This document shows positions 8,649 through 16,816 of a stretch of 64,000 bases of DNA, piece after piece (the stretch's first letter is position 1; the number at the start of each line of letters is the position of its first letter). Position numbers and translations under genes: made by a program. Source of the stretch: Bradyrhizobium sp. AUGA SZCCT0158 (GTDB lineage Bacteria > Pseudomonadota > Alphaproteobacteria > Rhizobiales > Xanthobacteraceae); the NCBI RefSeq assembly GCF_018130065.1, contig NZ_JAFCME010000008.1:186001-250000 (forward strand). Reading direction: 5' to 3'. Under the pieces are notes generated by a model, which was given only the letters and a program-made list of their open reading frames with translations, did no database searches and was not told the origin of the DNA.

Positions 8649-8933
8649 ATGCGTCCATTCAGCTACGATACCGCTGCCGAACTGTTTCCTGCCGCGATCC
8701 GCAAGAAGAAGCGGGCTGGCTTTGCATATCGGCGTTTTGGCACCGCGGCCGAAGCGGTTCGCTTCGCGATCGAGGAGCTGCCGGCGGACTCGCTGAACGG
8801 CGCGTATCTGCAGGTCGAGGAAGCGCGCTTCGACCAGAGCGGCATCCGCACGCTCTATGAGAGCGAGGCCTTCCCGCTGACGCGCCGTCCCCGCGCGCCC
8901 GCCGCGACCGAAACCAACGCCGACGCTGCGTAA
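8649..8933 (+). CDS. Conserved hypothetical protein (94 aa)
   Basis: A small soluble protein that starts MRPFSYDTAAELFP, followed by a basic patch (RKKKRAG) and an amphipathic stretch (AAEAVRFAIEELP). I recognise it only as a type common in Bradyrhizobium; no catalytic motif is visible and no function can be given. The start at 8649 follows GAGGTCACAAACC, a reasonable ribosome site, and removes an unlikely 58-residue upstream extension. A strong terminator follows at 8954, so it is probably transcribed alone. Confidence 0.7.
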   Translation: MRPFSYDTAAELFPAAIRKKKRAGFAYRRFGTAAEAVRFAIEELPADSLNGAYLQVEEARFDQSGIRTLYESEAFPLTRRPRAPAATETNADAA

Positions 8934-8953
8934 CAGCAAGCTTTCGAGCTGTC

Positions 8954-8984
8954 TGCCCTCGGACGATGTCCGGGGGCATTTTTT
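8954..8984 (+). terminator. Rho-independent terminator of the 8649 gene
   Basis: An 11-bp stem, TGCCCTCGGAC with GTCCGGGGGCA, closed by a GAT loop and followed by TTTTTT. It begins about 20 bases after the stop codon at 8933. Confidence 0.85.
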
Positions 8985-9001
8985 CGCGCGTGTGAAGTTG
9001 A

Positions 9002-9538
9002 TTACCGCGGTTGCTTGTCGAGCCAGCGCTTGAGCATCCGCACGTTGCGAACGTTGGCGCGGAACATGACGTCGAAGGCGTCGCCCGCGACCGGCACCAG
9101 GCCGACCACGCCGTCGAGCGCGACATTGGCCAGCATCCGCGTCGTGATGTGCCAGGGCGCGCCGAGCGCGCGCGCCTCGCGCACCAGCCACAGCGAGATT
9201 GCGGTCGTGATGATGTCACCGACGACAGGGATCAGCCCGATCAGGCCGTCGATGCCGTAGCGGATATTGGTGCCCGGTACGATGAAGGCGACGTCGAGCA
9301 GTTTCGAAATCGCTTCCAGCCGCGCCAGCCGCTGCTCGCGGGTGAGATTGCCGAACGGGTTGGCGCTGGAATTCCCGAAGTCGATCCGGAAACCCTCGAA
9401 CTGCCCGCGCAGGCTCTCATCGGGGATTTCGCGCCCCTCCTGGTCGATCACAGGCCCACGGCCCTTCGCGCGGCCCTGCGAGGGACGTTCGGTGCGGGTG
9501 CTGTTGGGTACAAAAATATCGTCGTTTGACATGGCCAT
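9002..9538 (-). CDS. DUF4112 domain protein
   Basis: About 178 aa. The N-terminal ~60 residues are polar and probably unstructured; the rest carries the DUF4112 pattern of glycine-rich hydrophobic segments (GIDGLIGLIPVVGD and GVVGLVPVAGDAFD), suggesting membrane association. Function unknown. Two in-frame ATGs (9538 and 9532) start the protein MAMSNDD or MSNDD; neither has a clear ribosome site, so the exact start is uncertain. It stands alone, convergent with the 8649 gene. Confidence 0.8.
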   Translation of the reverse strand: MAMSNDDIFVPNSTRTERPSQGRAKGRGPVIDQEGREIPDESLRGQFEGFRIDFGNSSANPFGNLTREQRLARLEAISKLLDVAFIVPGTNIRYGIDGLIGLIPVVGDIITTAISLWLVREARALGAPWHITTRMLANVALDGVVGLVPVAGDAFDVMFRANVRNVRMLKRWLDKQPR

Positions 9539-9628
9539 CAGATGGTAACGCAAAAGGCGTGCGCAAGTTGCGTCAAATTATCGCTTTCCCCTTGCGCCCT
9601 GTGGCATCTGAGGTCTGGGCCACATAGT

Positions 9629-9774
9629 CCGTCATTGCGAGCCACCGGGTCGCGCGAACGCGCGCCCGATGACAGGCTCCGCGAAGCAATCCCTGTGGCC
9701 GCACCGCAAGAATGGATGCTTCGTCGCTACGCTCCCTTGCGCAAACGCTTCGCGTTTGTCGCAGGCAATGACGG
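9629..9774. repeat. Palindromic intergenic repeat, family C (first copy)
   Basis: Begins CCGTCATTGCGAGCC and ends GCAATGACGG, with GAAGCAATCC inside. A second copy lies at 39123-39239. The 3' end of the amidase gene (stop at 9727) runs about 48 bases into this element. Confidence 0.8.
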
Positions 9775-11163
9775 CCGCCGCGAAAGAGCGGCCTCGAAAC
9801 TGCGTGCCATTGCGCGCAACGTTCCATCTTCGCCGGCGCGTCCGGCAAAACACAGGGCTGACGGCAGTCCGTCCTGGCGCGTCACACCCGGCACTGATAC
9901 CGCGCAAAGATCGAGTGGATTCACGAAATAGGTGTAAGTGCCCATGATGGTATTGCGTCCCATCGGTTCGGCCAGCATCTCCTCGATGGTGAAGATGGTC
10001 GGGATCGTCGGCACGACCAGCGCAGCGAACCCCGCAAGGCTGTTCGACGCCACGCGCTGCAGGCGCTTGACTTCATAGAGCGTCTGGAACGCGTCCTTGG
10101 CGCTAAACGCCAATCCGGGTTCTATCGCCGCCCAAACCGCCGGATGAATGGCATCGCGCCGGTTGGCGATGACGTCGCCATAATCACAAAGCCGCTCGGC
10201 CACCATCGCCGACTGGAACACCAGCCGCCCCGCTTCCTCAAACGGATCGAAATCGATCTCGGTCAGCGAGAACCCGAGCGCGACGAGCCGGTCGAGATTG
10301 GCCTCGAAGGTGTGCGCCGAATCCGCGTCACCAAAGAAACGCAACTGGCTCTTTCTTGGGGTCGCGAGCGCCTTTAGCGAAGGCGCTTTGGCCGTCACGT
10401 CGATCCGCCCGGCATCCGGACGGCTGAACGGGTCGCGGCTGTCATGAGCTGCGATGAGCTCCAGAACCTCGTAAGCGTCCGCAATGCTTCTCGCGAAGAT
10501 CGGAACGCAATCGAGGAAGCGGTTGTTGTAGAGCAGTCCACGCGAACTCACGAGACCGATCGTGGGCTTCAGACCGACGATCCCGTTACAAGCTGCCGGC
10601 ACGCGCCCCGATCCACCGGTGTCGCTCCCGAGCGAGAATGCGACGATATCGCGCGCCACCGCGACCGCAGATCCCGAGCTGGATCCGCCCGGGATGTAGT
10701 TCGGATGTATCGCGTTACGGCAGAGCGGCTCCGGACTGCGTGTGCCATTCAGTCCCGTTGCAAACTGATCCATCGTGTTCTTGCCGATGAGAACAGCTCC
10801 CGCCTGCTCGAGGAGTTGGACCGCGTGAGCCGTTTCCTCCGGCATGATGGAGAGGCCCGGGCAATTGCTCGTTGTGACCATGCCCGCGACGTGAATGTTG
10901 TCCTTGACCGCAAAGGGCACACCGAGCAGCGGGAGACTCTCGCCGCCGTCGGCGCGCCGTTGCAGCGCATGAGCGCGCGCAACGGCATCTTCGGGCGGCA
11001 CAAGCGCGGTGAAAATACCGTCCCCAACCACGGCCTGCGCGCGCCGGCAGGCTTCAGCGACCAGATCATCCGCACGCGCGCCCGCCCGGCGGGCCTCGCG
11101 AACAGACTTCAGGTTCAACGGAATTGCCGAAAGGTCCGACATGGTCGTCGCGGAACATGCCAC
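9727..11163 (-). CDS. Amidase-signature hydrolase, allophanate-hydrolase (AtzF)-like
   Basis: A 478-aa amidase-signature enzyme. Lys87 (FAVKDN), the Ser161-163 cluster (GGSSSGS) and the likely nucleophile Ser185 (SDTGGSG) form the Ser-Ser-Lys triad. DQFATGLNGTRSP is very close to the AtzF allophanate hydrolase signature. AtzF proteins are about 600 aa with an extra C-terminal domain, which is absent here; the last ~16 residues (LPATNAKRLRKGA) are encoded by a family C repeat. It is the last gene of a five-gene operon with an ABC importer and an M20 hydrolase, so it probably cleaves an amide or urea-type bond of the imported compound. The start is a GTG with GAGGAAA upstream; ATG 11142 is an alternative. 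Confidence 0.85.
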   Translation of the reverse strand: MACSATTMSDLSAIPLNLKSVREARRAGARADDLVAEACRRAQAVVGDGIFTALVPPEDAVARAHALQRRADGGESLPLLGVPFAVKDNIHVAGMVTTSNCPGLSIMPEETAHAVQLLEQAGAVLIGKNTMDQFATGLNGTRSPEPLCRNAIHPNYIPGGSSSGSAVAVARDIVAFSLGSDTGGSGRVPAACNGIVGLKPTIGLVSSRGLLYNNRFLDCVPIFARSIADAYEVLELIAAHDSRDPFSRPDAGRIDVTAKAPSLKALATPRKSQLRFFGDADSAHTFEANLDRLVALGFSLTEIDFDPFEEAGRLVFQSAMVAERLCDYGDVIANRRDAIHPAVWAAIEPGLAFSAKDAFQTLYEVKRLQRVASNSLAGFAALVVPTIPTIFTIEEMLAEPMGRNTIMGTYTYFVNPLDLCAVSVPGVTRQDGLPSALCFAGRAGEDGTLRAMARSFEAALSRRPSLPATNAKRLRKGA

Positions 11164-11213
11164 GGTGGGTTTCCTCTAAAAAAGCAGGCGAGTTCGTTGG
11201 AAGGTCGGCGAAA

Positions 11214-12002
11214 TCAACTCTTGCCTTCCCAGTGCACGATGCGCCGCGCGAGATAGGCAATGCCCCGGTCACTGATCAGACCGATGAGGCCGATCAGAAT
11301 GATGCCCGCAAAAACATAGGTGGTACGGAAGAAGCTGCTCGCATCGAGGATCACAAAACCAAGCCCGCGATCGCCGCCAAGAAGTTCGGAGGCGACCAGG
11401 ATCGTCAGCGCCGTGCCCATGGAGATGCGCAGGCCAGTCCTGATCTGCGGGAAAGCGGAAGGCAGCACGACAAAGCGGAATGTCTGCCAGCGGCTGGCGC
11501 CCATCGATTGCGCCGCCCGGAGCGCGTCGAGCGCGCAGGAGCGCGAGCCGGCTTGTGCGTTCACCATCATGATCAGAAAGACCGAAAGGAAGATCAACAA
11601 TATCTTGGATAGTTCCCCGATGCCGAACCACAGGATGAACAGCGGAATGAGGCCGAGCGGCGGAATCGGCCGCACCAGTTCGGACGGCACGATGAAAAGC
11701 GCATCGATGGCCGGAACACGTCCGCGCAGCAGCCCCAGCGAAATACCGAGCACCGAGCCGGCCACAAACGCGATACCAACCCGCCAAAGGCTGGCGCCGA
11801 TATGCGTCCAGATTCCGACGCCGGAATAACCGCGCTGAATCATGTCGAGGAAGCTTGTCGCGACCGCTCCCGGCGACGGCAGGATGGTCGGCGGCACGGC
11901 GCCCTGCATCGTAACGAAGGTCCAGAGCAAGAAAATCGCGAGCGGCGAGAGGATCGCGAGCGCCACATACTGGCGCCGTGCCTTGAGCGCGGTGGAATTC
12001 AT
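11214..12002 (-). CDS. ABC transporter permease, SsuC/TauC type
   Basis: A 262-aa inner-membrane permease with about six transmembrane segments and the BPD_transp_1 EAA-type loop (DALRAAQSMGASRWQTFRFV). It belongs to the sulfonate/nitrate/taurine family and pairs with the ATPase 28 bases upstream and the binding protein beyond it. The substrate cannot be read from the sequence; the flanking M20 hydrolase and amidase point to an amide-containing compound rather than a plain sulfonate. Confidence 0.92.
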   Translation of the reverse strand: MNSTALKARRQYVALAILSPLAIFLLWTFVTMQGAVPPTILPSPGAVATSFLDMIQRGYSGVGIWTHIGASLWRVGIAFVAGSVLGISLGLLRGRVPAIDALFIVPSELVRPIPPLGLIPLFILWFGIGELSKILLIFLSVFLIMMVNAQAGSRSCALDALRAAQSMGASRWQTFRFVVLPSAFPQIRTGLRISMGTALTILVASELLGGDRGLGFVILDASSFFRTTYVFAGIILIGLIGLISDRGIAYLARRIVHWEGKS

Positions 12003-12030
12003 GCAAAACCCTCACGGCGAATGAAAACGG

Positions 12031-12861
12031 TCAATGGCGCATCTTCCGGTAGATCATCTCGCGCAGCCGAATGAACGACGGATGCAAACGGTTCTCGCCG
12101 GTATCACGCGGAGACGGCAGATCGACTGCGAACTCGTCGAATGAGCCGTCCTTCAGATCGGTGAGCAGAAAAATCCGGTCGCCGAGGAATACCGCCTCGT
12201 CGATGCTGTGGGTGACGAAGAGAATCGTGCAACCGGTGCGCTCGCGAATGCGCAGCACCTCCTCCTGCAACACTTCCCGTGTCTGCACGTCGAGGGCGGA
12301 GAACGGCTCGTCCATCAGCATGACTTTTGGCTTCGCGGCGAGCACGCGGGCAAGCCCGACCCGCTGCCGCATGCCACCTGAGAGCTGGTAGGGATAGGAA
12401 TTCTCGAAGCCGGAGAGGCCGACCAGCGCCGCCATTTCTTCCGCGACCTGCTGGCGCTCCGCCTTCGGGCGGCCGGCGCAGCGCAGGCTGAAGGAAATAT
12501 TGTCCGCAACTGTCATCCAGTTGAACAGTGCGGCAGCCTGAAATACCACGCCGCGATCCGGACCCGGCCCGGCGATCTCGCGGTTGTCGATGAACGCGAC
12601 ACCTTCGGTCGGCTGGAGGAAACCCGCCACCAGGTTGAGTATCGTCGTCTTGCCGCAACCGGATGGCCCGAGCAACGCGACGAGTTCACCGGGGCGGATA
12701 GCGAAGGAGACGTTGCTCATGATCGAGCGGCGGTCATACTCGAAACCGACGCGCTCGAATTTGAGCATCGGCTTGACCGCAGCGGACGCGCCGGTTTCGT
12801 CCGCCGCCAATCCCACGGTCTTGTCAGGTACGATGCTCAAGACGCGGGCGCCCGTGTTCAT
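12031..12861 (-). CDS. ABC transporter ATP-binding protein, SsuB/TauB type
   Basis: A 276-aa ATPase: Walker A GPSGCGKT at 65-72, signature LSGGMRQRVG, Walker B VMLMDEP and the H-loop in FVTHSIDEA. It drives import through the permease encoded downstream. Its ATG overlaps the stop of the binding-protein gene (ATGA, 12858-12861), so the two are translationally coupled. About 30 residues precede the usual N-terminus of the family. Confidence 0.93.
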   Translation of the reverse strand: MNTGARVLSIVPDKTVGLAADETGASAAVKPMLKFERVGFEYDRRSIMSNVSFAIRPGELVALLGPSGCGKTTILNLVAGFLQPTEGVAFIDNREIAGPGPDRGVVFQAAALFNWMTVADNISFSLRCAGRPKAERQQVAEEMAALVGLSGFENSYPYQLSGGMRQRVGLARVLAAKPKVMLMDEPFSALDVQTREVLQEEVLRIRERTGCTILFVTHSIDEAVFLGDRIFLLTDLKDGSFDEFAVDLPSPRDTGENRLHPSFIRLREMIYRKMRH

Positions 12862-13874
12862 TTGAGGCTCGCACGATAGGCCTGAACCGGCTTGGTATAA
12901 AGCAATCCCGACCAGTCGGTGGGGGCGGCCTGGATGCGTTTCTCCTCGACAAGAAAGGCCGCAATGCCCTGCAGATGCTTGCCGAGCCGCGAGTTCGCTT
13001 CCTGGCCCGGAGGTCCCATGAAATCGGCCGTCAGAATTTGCTCGAAGGTTGGATGGGCTGCACCCTGCCCCTCGATGAGCTTGTCGAACTGTTCCGGAGC
13101 CATGTCGACCCGCTTGGCCTCATACTGACGCACCTCGGCCGGCTTGGCCTTGTAGTCCTTCTGGGCCTGGTCCCAGATCTTCAGGAAAAGCTGCACGGTT
13201 TCCGGGCTGCCGTCGGTGAACGCTTTCCGCGCGGCCCAAACACCGCCGGTAATCATGCCGAGACTTTTTGTCGTCGCGATCGGCTTTGCGCCGGCACGCT
13301 CGATGGCACCGACATTCGGCTCCCACACGAAGGCGGCATCGATCTGCCCGGCCACATAGGCCGGCGGCATGTTCGCCGGCGTGAGGTTGATGAGGGTGAC
13401 GTCGGTTGCTTTCAGGCGGGCTTTCTCGAGCGCCCGCAGCAAATGGTAGTGGCTCGTCGATCCCGTGGCGACGCCAATGCGCTTGCCCTTGAGGTCGGTC
13501 AGTTCCTTGATGCCCGAAGCGGGATTGGCCGCAAGGCGCACGTTGGTGGCGTCGATCCGCTCCATGAACAGGATCTGGATCGCAAGACCGTTGGAGTAGC
13601 CGGTGACCGCGGGGAATTCCCCCATCCATGCCAGATCGACCTCGCCTGCCGCAATGGCTGGAAGCATTGCCGGGCCGGCCGGGAACTGCGCGGTCTTCAC
13701 GTCGAGGCCGCCAGCCTTGAACAGTCCGGAGCCCAACGCGTAGGAAAGGATGACGTTGATCTCACCGGTCTGGAATCCGATTCTGATCGGCTTCAGATCC
13801 TGGGCTGATGCCGCGCCAAGCGGGGCGAAGGCGATACTGGCGAAAAGCGCCAACCACCGGGTCAGGCGGGTCAT
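12858..13874 (-). CDS. ABC transporter substrate-binding protein, SsuA/TauA type
   Basis: A 338-aa periplasmic binding protein (NMT1/SsuA fold) with a signal peptide ending near ASAQD. Typical stretches are RIGFQTGEIN, AGEVDLAWMGEFPAV and LKGKRIGVATGSTSHY. The start at 13874 follows AAGGAGACGACCC and gives a normal signal peptide; the frame is open further upstream but that part is arginine-rich and unlike the family. It overlaps the ATPase start by four bases. The M20 hydrolase ends 44 bases upstream. Confidence 0.92.
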   Translation of the reverse strand: MTRLTRWLALFASIAFAPLGAASAQDLKPIRIGFQTGEINVILSYALGSGLFKAGGLDVKTAQFPAGPAMLPAIAAGEVDLAWMGEFPAVTGYSNGLAIQILFMERIDATNVRLAANPASGIKELTDLKGKRIGVATGSTSHYHLLRALEKARLKATDVTLINLTPANMPPAYVAGQIDAAFVWEPNVGAIERAGAKPIATTKSLGMITGGVWAARKAFTDGSPETVQLFLKIWDQAQKDYKAKPAEVRQYEAKRVDMAPEQFDKLIEGQGAAHPTFEQILTADFMGPPGQEANSRLGKHLQGIAAFLVEEKRIQAAPTDWSGLLYTKPVQAYRASLK

Positions 13875-13918
13875 GGGTCGTCTCCTTTGCTGAGCGGAAT
13901 GCGTGAGCGGGCGGGCAG

Positions 13919-15229
13919 TCATGCGACGGCGCCGACGAGGTCGAGAACCGTGAGCGCGAGGATTTTCGTCGCCGCGACCGACTTGCCGATGTGGATGTAT
14001 TCGTTGATCGGCGGCCAACCGTCCTCACCAGGACCGAAGGTGATGGCGGCACGTCCCCGCTCCGCGAACCGGATGGTGTCGTTGAAGGCGTTCTTGCGAT
14101 AGATCGCCGGCGCTTCGCCGTAAATCCGCTTGTAAGCGCGCCCGAGCGAGGCAGTGGGATTCATATTCTCGTCCTGCTCCAGCGTGCCGTCGACGAACAG
14201 CGCACCGGGATAGGGCCGCGCCGTCGCCTTCAGCTCCGGATCGCTGGCCGTCTCGGCAGCGATCACGGCCTGCACGTCCGCCATCACGCTGTCGGGCGTC
14301 ATGCCGGGCAGGATGCCGACGACTGCGATCACCGCACGGGCGATGTCGGGCGTGAACTGCATCTCCCGCTTCACGCCGCCCTGCACCCGGACCAGCGCCG
14401 TCATCGGCCGCGTGCCTCCCGCAATTCTCGCGGGCGTATGGGTGAACGTCATGGTCTCCAGCGCCGTGAGCAGCCGCACCATCTTGGCGACGGCATTGAC
14501 CCCGGTGTCAGGCCTCCAGATGTGAGTCTTGACGCCGTGGGTTTCGATCTCGACCAGGAAATTTCCGCCGTTGGCGACCGCAATGCCCATGCCCGATCGG
14601 CCGTCAGGTTTGGTCCAGCCGGTCGGCTCGCAGACGATGGTGTAATCGGCATCGAGCCCGCATTCGTCCAGCAGAAAGATCGAACCGTCGGGGCCGTTCT
14701 TTTCTTCATCCGCGGTGTAGACGCATTTGAGCGTACCGCGCAGCTTCACGCCGGCTTCGCGGATGGCGCGCGCGGCCAGCAACGTGCATGCAAGGTTGCC
14801 TCGCGTGTCGGATGTGCCCCGTGCGTAAAGCCTGTCGCCATGGCGGGTCGGACGAAACGGATGGCCACCGGTCATCGTCCAGGCATTCCAGTCGCCTGCC
14901 GGGTAGGTGTCGAGATGATCGTTGAGAATCAAGGATGGACCGCCGCCGGCGCCTTCAAGGATTCCAACAACGTTCGGCCGGCCCTCGCGCTTGGTCGGGA
15001 ACGTGACCGCAAATCCCATCTCCCGCAGCTTGCCGGCGATGAAGAGGGCCGCGCCCTCTTCCCGCGCCGGCGCCTCGTCCGGATCCAGCGGGTTCTCGGC
15101 TTCCGGCTGGCCGGCGGGAACCAGTTCGCAGGTCAGATCGAGCCAGGCTTTTTCGGTGATGCGATCCAGCACAAGCCGCTCAATCTCGGTAAGGCCGTCC
15201 TGCTCAATCACATCCACCGTCGTCTGCAT
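13919..15229 (-). CDS. M20 family metallohydrolase (ArgE/DapE-type deacylase)
   Basis: A 436-aa zinc hydrolase that removes acyl groups from amino acids or related amides. Metal and catalytic positions are visible: LNDHLDTYP, SDTRGNLA, the Glu pair in YTADEEKNG, CEPTGW and a late histidine in EYIHIGKS. It heads the operon with the ABC importer and amidase, so it probably works on the imported compound. It is longer than classical ArgE and lacks a signal peptide, so it should be cytosolic. The exact substrate is unknown. Confidence 0.9.
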   Translation of the reverse strand: MQTTVDVIEQDGLTEIERLVLDRITEKAWLDLTCELVPAGQPEAENPLDPDEAPAREEGAALFIAGKLREMGFAVTFPTKREGRPNVVGILEGAGGGPSLILNDHLDTYPAGDWNAWTMTGGHPFRPTRHGDRLYARGTSDTRGNLACTLLAARAIREAGVKLRGTLKCVYTADEEKNGPDGSIFLLDECGLDADYTIVCEPTGWTKPDGRSGMGIAVANGGNFLVEIETHGVKTHIWRPDTGVNAVAKMVRLLTALETMTFTHTPARIAGGTRPMTALVRVQGGVKREMQFTPDIARAVIAVVGILPGMTPDSVMADVQAVIAAETASDPELKATARPYPGALFVDGTLEQDENMNPTASLGRAYKRIYGEAPAIYRKNAFNDTIRFAERGRAAITFGPGEDGWPPINEYIHIGKSVAATKILALTVLDLVGAVA

Positions 15230-15458
15230 GGCTGTCCCCTGGCTTCTTCACCAGGTGCAATAGCAAGGCATGTGCCAGCGGCTCTGTCGCTGCGTGCGAA
15301 GCGGTGGGCGAGCGGTAGCCCCCTATGATTCCAGCATAAAATGTCTTTGGGGCATGGCCTCTTTGCTCTGTCAGAAAATTTCCTACGGTGTTCCGATGCG
15401 GGGTCGCTGGGCAGCGGACCCGTCCAGATGACGTAGGACGCGCCGTCGCTGAAGAGCG

Positions 15459-16202
15459 CTAGTCGTCGTCGGCGGATGCTGCTGCTGTAAGCAGATCAAG
15501 ACGCTGGATCACGAGCATGCCCCGCTTCTGCCGAAGCACGCCCTCTTTCTGCATCCGGTTGAGGCTGATGGTGACCCATTGCCGCGTCGCACCAATGAGA
15601 TTCGCGATTTCGGCATGGGTAAAGGCGGCTGCGATCACGATGCCGCCGTCACTGGATTCTTCGTCAAAGCCATAGGTTTTGGCGAGATGCAGCAGGACCT
15701 GCGCCAGGCGTTGCGACAGCGAGCGCGTGCCGAGCATCTGCGCCAGCGAGGAATAGCAGCGCGCCTTGAAGCTGAGCGCCTCGATGATTTCGATCGCCAG
15801 ATCCGGCACGTCGCGGGCCAGATCGCGCAAGCCCGCGCCCGGAAGATGCGTGACGGTACTGTTCTTCGCCGCAACGGCGGACCAGACATGAACGCCGCCG
15901 TCAAAGATTTCGGGACCGCCGACGAAGTTGCCCGGCAACCAGTAGGCCAGGGTGATCTCCTTTCCCGAAGGCGCGGTGTAGTAGCTGCGAACAAGGCCGC
16001 TTTCGATGATCACGATACCATCGTGCAGATCGCCCTGAAGGAACAATGTCTCGCCGCGCTGGTAGGATTGTTTCCTGCCATGGCGCTCGACGCGCTCGCG
16101 CGCCGCCTGAGGAAGGCGGCCGATCAGACTCTGTTGGCGGGTGACCGCCTCGTCAGCCTCGGTGAGAAGAATGCCGGCGGTCTTATCCCCAATGTCTGAC
16201 AT
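15459..16202 (-). CDS. Crp/Fnr family transcriptional regulator
   Basis: A 247-aa regulator with an N-terminal cyclic-nucleotide-binding fold (RGETLFLQGD, GIVIIESGLV) and a C-terminal winged helix (FTHAEIANLIGATRQWVTISLNRM). The four N-terminal cysteines of FNR are absent, so it is not a classical oxygen sensor. It lies on the same strand 229 bases upstream of the M20/ABC/amidase operon and may control it, which is inference. The start at 16202 (MSDIGDK) is chosen because the upstream open frame is arginine-rich and unlike the family. Confidence 0.88.
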   Translation of the reverse strand: MSDIGDKTAGILLTEADEAVTRQQSLIGRLPQAARERVERHGRKQSYQRGETLFLQGDLHDGIVIIESGLVRSYYTAPSGKEITLAYWLPGNFVGGPEIFDGGVHVWSAVAAKNSTVTHLPGAGLRDLARDVPDLAIEIIEALSFKARCYSSLAQMLGTRSLSQRLAQVLLHLAKTYGFDEESSDGGIVIAAAFTHAEIANLIGATRQWVTISLNRMQKEGVLRQKRGMLVIQRLDLLTAAASADDD

Positions 16203-16282
16203 TGCATCCCTGGACCGAGGCCTTCGTTGGCCCCGGAAACGGACGGCGACCGGTGTCCACGCCGACACGGTCCTGCCCTGCA

Positions 16283-16705
16283 TCATGTCGAATGCACCGG
16301 CGCCTGTTCGTCGGCATATCTGTGCGCCAGCCACGACGACAGCACCGCGGGCACGCCGCCGACCAGTCCGTAAAGGATGAACTGCATCACGCCGGTATCC
16401 GGGCCGCGCGAGCCGTAGAGCAGCTCCGTGACCGTGAATCCGATCGCGCCCACGATGCATAGGCGCACCCACCAGGGAATCCGCCGCACGTGGTACAGGA
16501 TGTCGTCGATGGCGCCGATCATCAGCGCCGGCACGACGCCGAACAGATAGCTGTATTGCAGCGTCTTGGCGAAAGTGCCGAAGAATTTCCCGACCTCCTT
16601 CCAGTCGGTCTGGGCCCAGTAGCCGGAAGCCATCGTGATCGCGAACAACATCAGCAGCCCGCCGACGAACGGGCCGATGGCTCCGAAGATCAGATAGCGT
16701 TTCAT
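16283..16705 (-). CDS. Small hypothetical inner-membrane protein, DUF5413-like
   Basis: A 140-aa protein with three or four membrane segments (near residues 5-25, 52-70, 80-98 and 108-128). It resembles the DUF5413 family of Bradyrhizobium-type bacteria; no function is known. AGAGGACGGTCC lies just upstream of the ATG. Confidence 0.7.
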   Translation of the reverse strand: MKRYLIFGAIGPFVGGLLMLFAITMASGYWAQTDWKEVGKFFGTFAKTLQYSYLFGVVPALMIGAIDDILYHVRRIPWWVRLCIVGAIGFTVTELLYGSRGPDTGVMQFILYGLVGGVPAVLSSWLAHRYADEQAPVHST

Positions 16706-16816
16706 GGACCGTCCTCTTCCAATCGCGGGATCAGATGCGGTCTCAGTCTTACGATGATCTTGCGAAAAATTCGACAGGCTTGACGGAAGCGTTGTGAAAC
16801 AATCCGCCGCCGCCCG

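Noticed and set aside
7376..9774. Dense repeats considered as a CRISPR array
   Set aside because: They are single palindromic elements of different families, not regularly spaced direct repeats with unique spacers, and no cas genes are present.
13991..15328. 445-codon open frame on the plus strand
   Set aside because: Antisense to the M20 hydrolase, which has all its metal-binding motifs; the plus-strand translation is rich in Arg/His and shows no domain.
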